Origin: Chloroflexota bacterium
Lineage (GTDB): Bacteria > Desulfobacterota > Desulfuromonadia > Desulfuromonadales > Geopsychrobacteraceae
Direction: 5' to 3'
Length of the DNA: 6,292 nt
NCBI GenBank assembly: GCA_015222355.1
Contig: JADFVC010000192.1
Location: 1 to 6,292 of the forward strand
The notes below the pieces were generated by a model that was not told the origin of the DNA, did not search any database, and was given only the letters and a program-made list of their open reading frames with translations. The position numbers and the translations under genes are program-made. This document shows positions 1-4,974 of the stretch, one piece after another; within the stretch, counting starts at the first letter, position 1, and every line of letters starts with the position of its first letter.

Positions 1-8
1 AAATTATT

Positions 9-683
9 ATGCTTGAGGTCAAGGAGGTTGATCCGCTTTACATCCGGCGTAAAATTGGCATGCTGAAAATCCTCGCCCTCTTGGAGCCGGAGAATTACGG
101 GCTGTTGCAGCGCATCGGCATTGCCTGTTTTGAGCTGGCAATGATTTACACTGAGCTGATTAACGTGCGGCGCGAGTTGGCTGCGGCGCGACTTTGGCTG
201 GAAAAGGCCAGGCGAAAACTCCCGGAAGAGATCGGCACATTGAATTATCTCGGCCAGGTTTGCTATTTGACCGGTGCTTATCCACAGGCCAAATTGTACT
301 GGCAGATCATGTCTGATAAGCTTGATGACGGTGATGCCAAAGTCGAATTGCAACGTCGCATTGAAAAAGTTGCCTCCGGGCAACTGCCCGGACAGCCTCT
401 GATCGACAGCCTTGAAGCCATCGGCATCGCCATGGAACATTATCATGTCGAGGAGTACTCGGAAGCCTGTATGATCATGGAACGCTTAGAAGAAGAAGGT
501 CGTTTGCCTGACGAACTGCCCAACCCGGAATTTTTCTACTTTCTCGGACTAAGCCGAGAAAAAAATACAGATTTGGCCGGTGCTTTTGAATCTTATACGA
601 AAACACGGGAACTTGATCCAGCGCATCAAGCCGCCCAAGAAGGCCTGGACCGTGTCACCGATAACCATCGGGAGTTGTCATGA
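9..683 (+). CDS. TPR-repeat protein, possibly 5'-truncated
   Basis: A 224-residue, mostly helical, soluble protein with no signal peptide. TPR-like helix pairs are visible around residues 75-105 (LNYLGQVCYLTGAYPQAKLY), 137-162 and most clearly 173-205, where FYFLGLSREKNTDLAGAF is followed by ELDPAHQAA, a typical TPR ending with a proline at the repeat boundary. Residues 30-70 look like further helical repeats. TPR proteins are generally scaffolds for protein-protein contacts; the partner cannot be told from the sequence. The ATG at 9 is the first in the window, but only 8 bases precede it, no ribosome binding site is visible, and the frame is open to the left edge, so the true start may lie upstream. 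The stop overlaps the start of the next small membrane-protein gene (ATGA), which suggests translational coupling and a joint function. TPR assignment is fairly sure; function is unknown. Confidence 0.8.
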   Translation: MLEVKEVDPLYIRRKIGMLKILALLEPENYGLLQRIGIACFELAMIYTELINVRRELAAARLWLEKARRKLPEEIGTLNYLGQVCYLTGAYPQAKLYWQIMSDKLDDGDAKVELQRRIEKVASGQLPGQPLIDSLEAIGIAMEHYHVEEYSEACMIMERLEEEGRLPDELPNPEFFYFLGLSREKNTDLAGAFESYTKTRELDPAHQAAQEGLDRVTDNHRELS

Positions 684-850
684 GTGATGTGCATTTTGCC
701 GATATTCTCTTGATTCTAATTGTTTGCCTGGTGATCTGCGTGATCCTCATCCTGGTTCATCGTGGAAACAAGAAAGCCTCCCGGGATGGTGTTGATCCGG
801 CAACAGACAAGACCCCCTCTGCGCAAAGAAGAGTCGTCGGAAAACATTGA
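680..850 (+). CDS. Small single-pass membrane protein (56 aa)
   Basis: This short gene starts with ATG at 680, overlapping the stop of the TPR gene in an ATGA arrangement, and has a ribosome binding site GGGAG at 670-674 five bases upstream. The protein begins MSDVHFADILLILIVCLVIC. Residues 9-26 form one strongly hydrophobic segment rich in Ile, Leu and Val, followed by a basic HRGNKK stretch and a polar, charged tail of about 25 residues. By the positive-inside rule the tail would face the cytoplasm and the short N-terminus the periplasm. I recognise no family. The stop codon-start codon overlap, good RBS and clean membrane segment argue that it is real despite its size. A plausible but unproven role is to anchor or partner the TPR protein at the inner membrane. 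Its stop codon lies inside the -35 box of the downstream promoter. Confidence 0.65.
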   Translation: MSDVHFADILLILIVCLVICVILILVHRGNKKASRDGVDPATDKTPSAQRRVVGKH

Positions 851-875
851 CAGTGAATGAACTTAGCAGTATATC
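847..875 (+). promoter_or_regulatory. Sigma70-type promoter for the aminotransferase
   Basis: A perfect -35 hexamer TTGACA (847-852) is followed after exactly 17 bases by TATATC (870-875), which matches four of six -10 positions but not the important last T. Transcription would start near 882, giving a leader of about 50 nt before the ATG at 933. The -35 box contains the TGA stop of the small upstream gene. Known consensus supports the call; activity is inferred. Confidence 0.5.
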
Positions 876-932
876 AATGGCGATTATCACCGCCCGTCCA
901 GGCATCATTGTAACCCACGTAGGAGAAGACAA

Positions 933-2237
933 ATGAACCCACTCGCTGTGGAACTCAACGACCAGATCAAGGCTAGCAATCCGTACGTCCTCGACATGCT
1001 TTCCGACCTCGGCAAAAATCTTTTCTTTCCGAAAGGCATTTTGACCCAGTCGGCCGAAGCCAAGGAAAAAGCTCACAAGTTTAATGCGACCATCGGCATT
1101 GCTACAGAGAACGGTGGTCCGATGTATCTACAGTGCATTCAGGATAAACTACCCGGTTTTGAACCCAAGGATATCTATCCTTATGCCCCACCGGCAGGCA
1201 AGCCGGAACTGCGTGCCCTCTGGCGGGAAAAGATGCTGCGGGAAAATCCAAGCCTGCAGGGAAAACATTTCAGCAATCCGATTGTCACCAATGCGCTGAC
1301 TCACGGGCTGTCGATTGTCGGTGACATGTTTGTCGGGGCAGGGGATCATCTGGTGTTGCCGGAAATGCTCTGGGGTAACTACAACCTGACTTTTGGCGTC
1401 TGCAACGGCGGTGTGGTCAAAAAATACAAAACCTTCACCGAGGCCGGTGGCTTCAACGTTGACGCCTTCAAGCAATGTCTCAAGGAAACAGCGGCAGAAA
1501 AAGGCAAGGCCGTTGTTATTCTCAACTTTCCGAATAACCCGAGCGGCTACACTCCGACCGTGGCCGAAGGTGATGGTCTGGTTGCCGCAATCAAGGAGGT
1601 TGCCGAGGAAGGCTGCAACATTGTTGCAATTACTGACGATGCCTATTTTGGTCTCTTCTACGAAGAGTCTCTGAAAGAGTCCCTGTACGGCAAACTGGCG
1701 AACCTGCATGAGCGGGTTCTGGCGATCAAACTAGATGGTGCCACCAAGGAAGAATTTGTCTGGGGATTTCGCACCGGCTTTATTACTTTTGCCGCCGGCA
1801 GCAGCGAACCGCAAGCCGAACTGCTGACCGCCCTGGAAAAGAAAACCATGGGTTTGATCCGGGCGAAAATTTCCAACTGCCCGCATCCGTCCCAGACCTT
1901 TGTGATTGAAGCCCTGAAATCACCGGACTTCCTGACGCAAAAAGAAGAAAAGTTCCAGACCATGAAAGGTCGTGCGCTGAAAACCAAAGAGGTCCTCAGC
2001 GGTGATAAGTATACAGCTGCCTGGAACTATTATCCTTTTAACTCAGGATACTTCATGTGCCTGCAACTAAAGCGGGTTGATGCTGAACAGTTGCGTGTTC
2101 ACCTGCTCGACAAGTACGGAGTCGGTGCTATCTCAATTGGCAAAACAGATTTGCGGATTGCTTTCTCCTGTATCGCTGAGGAAGATATTCTCGAGTTGTT
2201 TGAACTGATTTTCCAGGCCGAACAGGATCTGGCTTAA
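933..2237 (+). CDS. Class I/II PLP-dependent aminotransferase
   Basis: A 434-residue fold-type I PLP enzyme, of usual length for the AspC/COG0436-type aminotransferases, presumably moving an amino group between an amino acid and a 2-oxo acid in the cytoplasm. Visible landmarks in order are NFPNNPSGY (198-206, the Asn contacting the PLP ring hydroxyl), ITDDAYFGL (233-241, the Asp that pairs with the pyridine nitrogen and the Tyr), KLDGATKEEFVWGFRTG (266-282, with K272 as the likely Schiff-base lysine and R280 near the phosphate), and TDLRIAF (405-411, with R408 as the likely substrate-carboxylate arginine). The Lys segment reads DGATK instead of the common S-x-S-K, so this is a divergent subfamily and its substrate cannot be assigned. 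The ATG is supported by AGGAG at 921-925, seven bases upstream. The gene has its own promoter and terminator and so appears monocistronic. Catalytic class is very likely; specificity is unknown. Confidence 0.9.
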   Translation: MNPLAVELNDQIKASNPYVLDMLSDLGKNLFFPKGILTQSAEAKEKAHKFNATIGIATENGGPMYLQCIQDKLPGFEPKDIYPYAPPAGKPELRALWREKMLRENPSLQGKHFSNPIVTNALTHGLSIVGDMFVGAGDHLVLPEMLWGNYNLTFGVCNGGVVKKYKTFTEAGGFNVDAFKQCLKETAAEKGKAVVILNFPNNPSGYTPTVAEGDGLVAAIKEVAEEGCNIVAITDDAYFGLFYEESLKESLYGKLANLHERVLAIKLDGATKEEFVWGFRTGFITFAAGSSEPQAELLTALEKKTMGLIRAKISNCPHPSQTFVIEALKSPDFLTQKEEKFQTMKGRALKTKEVLSGDKYTAAWNYYPFNSGYFMCLQLKRVDAEQLRVHLLDKYGVGAISIGKTDLRIAFSCIAEEDILELFELIFQAEQDLA

Positions 2238-2255
2238 AACTTAACCCTGACATTG

Positions 2256-2282
2256 AAAAGACTCGCTTCGGCGGGTCTTTTT
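2256..2282 (+). terminator. Rho-independent terminator after the aminotransferase
   Basis: Bases 2256-2266 pair with 2271-2281 to form an 11-bp stem containing one G-T pair, capped by TTCG closed by C-G, the exceptionally stable cUUCGg tetraloop. The descending arm ends in a run of five T (2278-2282). It lies 19 bases past the aminotransferase stop and only 11 bases before the next start codon. Confidence 0.88.
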
Positions 2283-2293
2283 GATTATGAAGC

Positions 2294-3589
2294 ATGAAAA
2301 ATCTACCACAGCAAATCGATCAACTGATCAACGATGTTCCGTCTCTCAGGTCGCTCATCGATCTAGCCGAGGAGATGGGGATAACCACCTGGCTGGTCGG
2401 CGGAGTATTGCGCGATCTGCTGTTGGAAGTCCCTATTGCAGATATTGATCTGGTGACAGCGGCAGACCCGACACCGCTGGCAAAAAGCTGGGCGGCTCGT
2501 AGCGGTGGTCGCTGGTTCTGGCTTGACCGCGAACGCAAGCAGAGCAGAGTGTTGTTGCCCAATCGTTTGACGGTCGATTTTGCGCCCTTGCGTGCACCCA
2601 CTCTTGAAGCGGACCTGTTGCTAAGAGATTTCACGATCAACGCCCTGGCCTTCAAATTCAGTCACTCAGCAACCGACAACGCTCTCATCGACCCACTGAA
2701 TGGCCGTCATCATCTGGTAAAACGCGAACTGCATGTCACTTCACGACAGAGTTATGTCGATGATCCGTTGCGTATGTTCAAGGGAATTCGGCATGCGGTC
2801 ACACTTGATATGCAGTTGTCTGAAACGACAGTTGCCCAGATTCAGGAATTTTCCCACTTGATTGAAAACGTGGCCGGGGAAAGAATTCGTGATGAATTGG
2901 AAAAAATCCTTGCTGCGGAGCAATGCTTTAGAGGAGTCAGACTCTTACAGGAAACCGGACTGCTGAGAGTGCTACTCGGCCCGGCGAAAGGTTCGCTGAA
3001 CGCTGAAGTGATGAAAGCCCAGCTTCAGCTGGAGCAGCAGATGGCACAGGTCCGGTTAGTCGTTGGCCTGGAGGAAGAGGAGCCGATTCGAGAGGAACCC
3101 TTTTCGCAACACAGCATCTTTTTTCTCGCGGCATTGCTTGCATATTATCAACCTCAGAACCTGCCGGATATTTTACACCGTAAGTTGCGGCTCAGTCGAC
3201 AACAGCAGAAACTGATTCTGGCTTTACAGCAGACCCCGAGTGAACACTGGTTCAGACTGGCCGGGCAATTACCGACAGGCCGTCGGCAAGCCCTGTTGGT
3301 CGAACAACTGGGGTATATGCCCGATGAACAATTGCTTTATCTCTCCGTCTCTCCGAATCCATTGAATTTCAATAAAGCCATTGAGTTGCAGGAGTCTTTT
3401 TTAACGCACCAACATCTCGGTCGGATTCCCGATATCCTCTCTGGTCAGGAGCTGCAAAAGTTGCTGACAGAGATGCCGGTTGAAGTAACCAGCTTTTTCT
3501 TGAAACGTATCAAAGCCGCTGAAATTACTGGAGAAATAACCGACAAAAATGACGCGCTGCAATGGCTCAAGAAGAAAATAACTGATTGA
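2294..3589 (+). CDS. tRNA nucleotidyltransferase / poly(A) polymerase family protein
   Basis: A 431-residue class II member of the Pol beta-like nucleotidyltransferases that add CCA (or CC, or A) to tRNA 3' ends, or poly(A) to RNA. The head domain shows LVGGVLRDLLL (34-44), the metal-binding DID (50-52), the likely third acidic residue D95 in TVDFAPLR, and RDFTINALA (111-119). The nucleotide-selecting motif is DDPLR (156-160), where EDxxR is usual. The neck follows, with ERIRDELEKIL (196-206). The C-terminal part is helical and ends LSGQELQKLL...ALQWLKKK, as in HD-less CCA enzymes; I see no HD phosphohydrolase motif. Geobacter is known to split C- and A-adding activities between paralogues, so I leave the exact activity open. 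ATG 2294 is the only start able to retain the head domain, as an in-frame TGA precedes it at 2288. Its ribosome binding site is weak. The gene sits beside a tRNA gene. Confidence 0.85.
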   Translation: MKNLPQQIDQLINDVPSLRSLIDLAEEMGITTWLVGGVLRDLLLEVPIADIDLVTAADPTPLAKSWAARSGGRWFWLDRERKQSRVLLPNRLTVDFAPLRAPTLEADLLLRDFTINALAFKFSHSATDNALIDPLNGRHHLVKRELHVTSRQSYVDDPLRMFKGIRHAVTLDMQLSETTVAQIQEFSHLIENVAGERIRDELEKILAAEQCFRGVRLLQETGLLRVLLGPAKGSLNAEVMKAQLQLEQQMAQVRLVVGLEEEEPIREEPFSQHSIFFLAALLAYYQPQNLPDILHRKLRLSRQQQKLILALQQTPSEHWFRLAGQLPTGRRQALLVEQLGYMPDEQLLYLSVSPNPLNFNKAIELQESFLTHQHLGRIPDILSGQELQKLLTEMPVEVTSFFLKRIKAAEITGEITDKNDALQWLKKKITD

Positions 3590-3615
3590 CAAAATTGAGT
3601 ATCAGTCACTATACT
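3586..3615 (+). promoter_or_regulatory. Strong stable-RNA promoter for tRNA-Gly
   Basis: TTGACA (3586-3591, six of six) and TATACT (3610-3615, five of six) are separated by 18 bases, the best promoter in the window. Directly after the -10 lies GCGCCCC (3616-3622), a GC-rich discriminator of the type seen at stringently controlled tRNA and rRNA promoters. Transcription would start around 3622, leaving a 5' leader of only some 7 bases before the tRNA for RNase P to remove. The -35 contains the stop codon of the nucleotidyltransferase gene. Confidence 0.8.
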
Positions 3616-3628
3616 GCGCCCCACGCAT

Positions 3629-3704
3629 GCGGGAATAACTCAGTTGGTAGAGTATCAGCTTCCCAAGCTGAGAGTCGCGGGTTCGAATCCCGTTTCCCGC
3701 TCCA
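3629..3704 (+). tRNA. glyT: tRNA-Gly(CCC)
   Basis: The full cloverleaf can be folded by eye. The acceptor stem GCGGGAA (3629-3635) pairs perfectly with TTCCCGC (3694-3700). The D stem is ACTC/GAGT around the loop AGTTGGTA. The anticodon stem TCAGC/GCTGA encloses the loop TTCCCAA, so the anticodon is CCC at 3662-3664, reading the glycine codon GGG. The T arm GCGGG-TTCGAAT-CCCGT has one terminal G-T pair. The discriminator is T (3701), as usual for bacterial tRNA-Gly, and CCA (3702-3704) is encoded. Each of the two C residues at anticodon positions 35-36 fits glycyl-tRNA synthetase identity. It is transcribed alone from its own promoter and followed by a terminator. The symbol glyT is tentative, as naming varies between genomes. 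Confidence 0.96.
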
Positions 3705-3707
3705 GTT

Positions 3708-3743
3708 AAAAAAAGGTCAGGTCTTGAGATCTGACCTTTTTTT
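3708..3743 (+). terminator. Rho-independent terminator of tRNA-Gly
   Basis: GGTCAG (3715-3720) pairs with CTGACC (3731-3736). The inner G-T, T-A and C-G pairs leave a TTGA tetraloop, for a 9-bp core. Seven A upstream (3708-3714) and seven T downstream (3737-3743) extend the symmetry, so it could also terminate transcription from the opposite strand. It begins 4 bases after the tRNA CCA end. Confidence 0.92.
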
Positions 3744-3761
3744 GGTTTCATCTCGTGTAGC

Positions 3762-3775
3762 TTGAGCAAACTCAA
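3762..3775. promoter_or_regulatory. TTGA-N6-TCAA palindrome, possible CRP/FNR-family site
   Basis: TTGAGCAAACTCAA is a 5-bp inverted repeat around CAAA. Its outer TTGA...TCAA spacing equals that of FNR-type operators (consensus TTGAT-N4-ATCAA), although the inner G/C pair deviates. It lies about 83 bases upstream of the start expected from the TATAAT at 3840. Such a short palindrome can occur by chance, so regulation is only a suggestion. Confidence 0.22.
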
Positions 3776-3839
3776 TAAAAGCCAAACGTAGACTTGACCC
3801 CATTTGCTTCTGGACAGTGGTGGGGAAAGGGATTAAAAT

Positions 3840-3845
3840 TATAAT
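3840..3845 (+). promoter_or_regulatory. Consensus -10 box upstream of the triheme cytochrome
   Basis: A perfect TATAAT in an AT-rich stretch lies 47 bases before the GTG start. At 16-18 bases upstream there is only G-rich sequence (GTGGTG region) with no recognisable -35, and no TG extension. A TGGACA at 3811-3816 is too far away, at 23 bases. If functional, the promoter probably needs an activator. Confidence 0.4.
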
Positions 3846-3880
3846 CGTTCGAAAATGGAAATTCTTTTAAAATCTATTTA

Positions 3881-3887
3881 AGGGAGG
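3881..3887 (+). promoter_or_regulatory. Ribosome binding site deciding the GTG start at 3893
   Basis: AGGGAGG is a strong Shine-Dalgarno sequence five bases from GTG 3893. An ATG at 3891 is only three bases away and is followed at once by TGA, so it cannot start a protein. The GTG frame gives a complete lipoprotein signal peptide, which settles the start. Confidence 0.8.
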
Positions 3888-3892
3888 AAAAT

Positions 3893-4312
3893 GTGAGAGC
3901 TTTTCTGATGGTCTTTTTAGTGTGCGGGTTTTTGCTTGCCGGGTGTGAACAGGAAAAGGTTGCTGTGCCGACCCTGGAGCAACCAGCACCGCAGGTCAAA
4001 CCTTCCGTGGAGCAGCAGGTAAAGGAATCGGCTGGCGAGGTGGTTGAGGTGGGAACACAGTTGCTCACGGAAACAGAGGTCGCTGAAGTCGCTGAAGTGC
4101 AGCTGTCGCAGACGCTGGTGATCGAAAACGACAGAGGGGCTGTGACCCTGACCCATGCCGATCATGCCGAGCGTTATGGTTGCCAGGGCTGTCATGGCGA
4201 TGGCACCCCCGGTGCGTTCGAGCTGGGGAAAGATACCGCACACAGCATGTGTAAAGGTTGTCACAGAAAACAAAATGGCCCTGTACCGTGCAATGGTTGC
4301 CACAATAAATAG
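3893..4312 (+). CDS. Lipid-anchored triheme c7-type cytochrome c
   Basis: A 139-residue exported electron carrier. Residues 1-18 are a lipoprotein signal peptide with the lipobox LAGC (cleavage before C18, followed by Glu). Residues 19-75 form a low-complexity linker rich in Pro, Glu, Gln and Val, with a local repeat EVAEVAEV (62-69). Residues 76-139 are a heme domain with three CXXCH motifs, CQGCH (97-101), CKGCH (120-124) and CNGCH (133-137). H88, H91 and H117 stand where the distal ligands lie in PpcA-type cytochromes c7, so all three hemes should be bis-histidine and of low potential. The order THADH...CxxCH...GKDTAH..CxxCH...CxxCH follows PpcA closely. The family shuttles electrons in the periplasm; here the domain is tethered to a membrane. 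Which membrane cannot be decided. The gene is monocistronic, with a start at GTG and its own terminator. Heme and lipid calls are firm; its redox partner is unknown. Confidence 0.93.
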   Translation: MRAFLMVFLVCGFLLAGCEQEKVAVPTLEQPAPQVKPSVEQQVKESAGEVVEVGTQLLTETEVAEVAEVQLSQTLVIENDRGAVTLTHADHAERYGCQGCHGDGTPGAFELGKDTAHSMCKGCHRKQNGPVPCNGCHNK

Positions 4313-4338
4313 GTCATAACATCCCAACCAAATAATTC

Positions 4339-4373
4339 AGCCGCTTCTTCCACTGGAGGGGGCGGCTTTTTTT
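4339..4373 (+). terminator. Rho-independent terminator of the triheme cytochrome
   Basis: Bases 4339-4351 pair with 4355-4367, giving a 13-bp stem with two T-G pairs and an ACT triloop. The outer six pairs are AGCCGC/GCGGCT. A run of seven T (4367-4373) follows. It starts 26 bases after the cytochrome stop codon. Confidence 0.9.
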
Positions 4374-4390
4374 GGATTCGTGGTAAATGG

Positions 4391-4420
4391 CGGGTAAAGA
4401 ATGCAAGCCCATTTTGCCCG
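4391..4420. repeat. Imperfect inverted repeat in the intergenic stretch
   Basis: CGGGTAAA (4391-4398) and TTTGCCCG (4413-4420) can pair over 8 bp with one G-T pair and a 14-base loop. No T-run follows, so it is not a classic terminator. It is the only clear secondary structure in 4374-4490, which otherwise shows no gene or recognisable element. Confidence 0.3.
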
Positions 4421-4490
4421 ACGGATGATAAGTACGGAGTCAGGTTTTGCGACACGACAAATCTGTGCTAACCTTACGGGGAGTTTAAGA

Positions 4491-4565
4491 ATGGGGGGAG
4501 AGTCTTATTTCACTATCCTGAATTCACCACTTATGAATAAAGGTCCTGTCGCCAGAGGGTTATAG
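4491..4565 (+). CDS. Possible 24-codon leader or remnant ORF before yacG
   Basis: ATG 4491 is preceded by GGGGAG (4478-4483) at a good 7-base spacing and opens 24 codons ending in TAG, 10 bases before a possible TTG start of yacG and 37 before its preferred ATG. The peptide starts MGGESYFTILN and ends GPVARGL, with no membrane segment or known motif. The initiation signal is better than that of yacG itself, so it could serve as a translated leader. It may equally be chance or the remains of a mobile or repeated element. I do not recognise it. Confidence 0.25.
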   Translation: MGGESYFTILNSPLMNKGPVARGL

Positions 4566-4602
4566 GGCTTTTTCTTTGCCTCTGATTCCGGATTTTAATC
4601 AC

Positions 4603-4791
4603 ATGCTGACTGCTCGACAAATCAAGTGCCCCCGTTGCGGAAAACCAACAGTGTGGAACGGAAATCCCCATCGTCCGTTCTGCTCTGAAAAATGCCGCTT
4701 CATTGACCTTGCTCGCTGGGCGAACCAGGAATATGCGATCGATGGCGGCAGGGCACCACAGCGTGAACGGGACGATGAATTCGATTATTGA
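4603..4791 (+). CDS. yacG: DNA gyrase inhibitor YacG, zinc-binding
   Basis: A 62-residue protein of the YacG (DUF329) family, whose E. coli member binds GyrB and blocks DNA binding by gyrase. The zinc knuckle is complete: CPRC (9-12) and C27 with C31 in the PFCSEKC block. It is followed by the family signature RFIDLARWANQEYAI and an acidic C-terminal tail RERDDEFDY. Eight residues before the first Cys equal the E. coli protein, so I prefer ATG 4603, although its upstream signal (CGGA, about 10 bases away) is weak. A TTG at 4576 would add nine residues and has AGGG 8 bases upstream; it cannot be excluded. The stop codon overlaps the first bases of the palindromic repeat that separates this gene from queD. 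In other bacteria yacG often lies near coaE; here its neighbours are unrelated. Confidence 0.9.
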   Translation: MLTARQIKCPRCGKPTVWNGNPHRPFCSEKCRFIDLARWANQEYAIDGGRAPQRERDDEFDY

Positions 4792-4939
4792 TGGCGTCGC
4801 AAAAAGTCCGACCTACTGCGTTGCAGCGTTTTTTCAGGACCTCGACATACTATATGTATGCTTTCACCCCTGAAAAACCACTACGTCTTGTCGGTCGAAA
4901 TTTTTGCTTAGCCATCTCATGACTTTTTGCGAGTGCATC
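4790..4939. repeat. MITE-like imperfect palindrome of about 150 bp
   Basis: The ends are inverted copies: GATG then TCGCAAAAAGTC (4797-4808) on the left, GACTTTTTGCGA (4921-4932) then CATC (4936-4939) on the right. Inside, TTTTTCAGG (4830-4838) pairs with CCTGAAAAA (4869-4877), and CATAC (4846-4850) with GTATG (4856-4860) around TATAT at the apex. CGACC (4809-4813 region) and GGTCG (4892-4896) also correspond, with some 20 unmatched bases in the right arm. No coding capacity is seen. The design suggests a non-autonomous mobile or REP-like interspersed repeat. Transcribed, it would form one long hairpin between yacG and queD. Its left end lies in the yacG stop codon. Confidence 0.75.
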
Positions 4940-4974
4940 ATTATTGAGATCCCGTCAAATAGTAAGGAGACGAA

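Noticed and set aside
21..34. AAGGAGGTTGATCC, nearly complementary to the 16S rRNA 3' end
   Set aside because: It lies within the TPR coding frame with no in-frame start codon at suitable distance; the out-of-frame TTG there gives only a few codons. Probably chance.
747..1076. Minus-strand frame of 109 codons across the promoter and start of the aminotransferase
   Set aside because: It overlaps the small membrane gene, the promoter and a clearly coding start; the translation has no family features.
1149..1709. Minus-strand frame of 186 codons inside the aminotransferase
   Set aside because: It is antisense to the conserved PLP enzyme core, with no RBS or recognisable motif; a shadow of codon structure.
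3629..3800. tRNA-Gly as an integration site for a mobile element
   Set aside because: No integrase and no direct repeat of the tRNA 3' end is seen in the window; the tRNA is followed at once by its own terminator.
3917..4327. Minus-strand frame of 136 codons opposite the triheme cytochrome
   Set aside because: The plus strand has RBS, lipobox and three heme motifs; the antisense frame shows nothing and crosses the plus gene's whole length.
4940..4974. preQ1 riboswitch upstream of queD
   Set aside because: The 35 bases between the repeat and the start hold only the RBS, with no C-rich hairpin loop or A-rich tail of a preQ1 aptamer.
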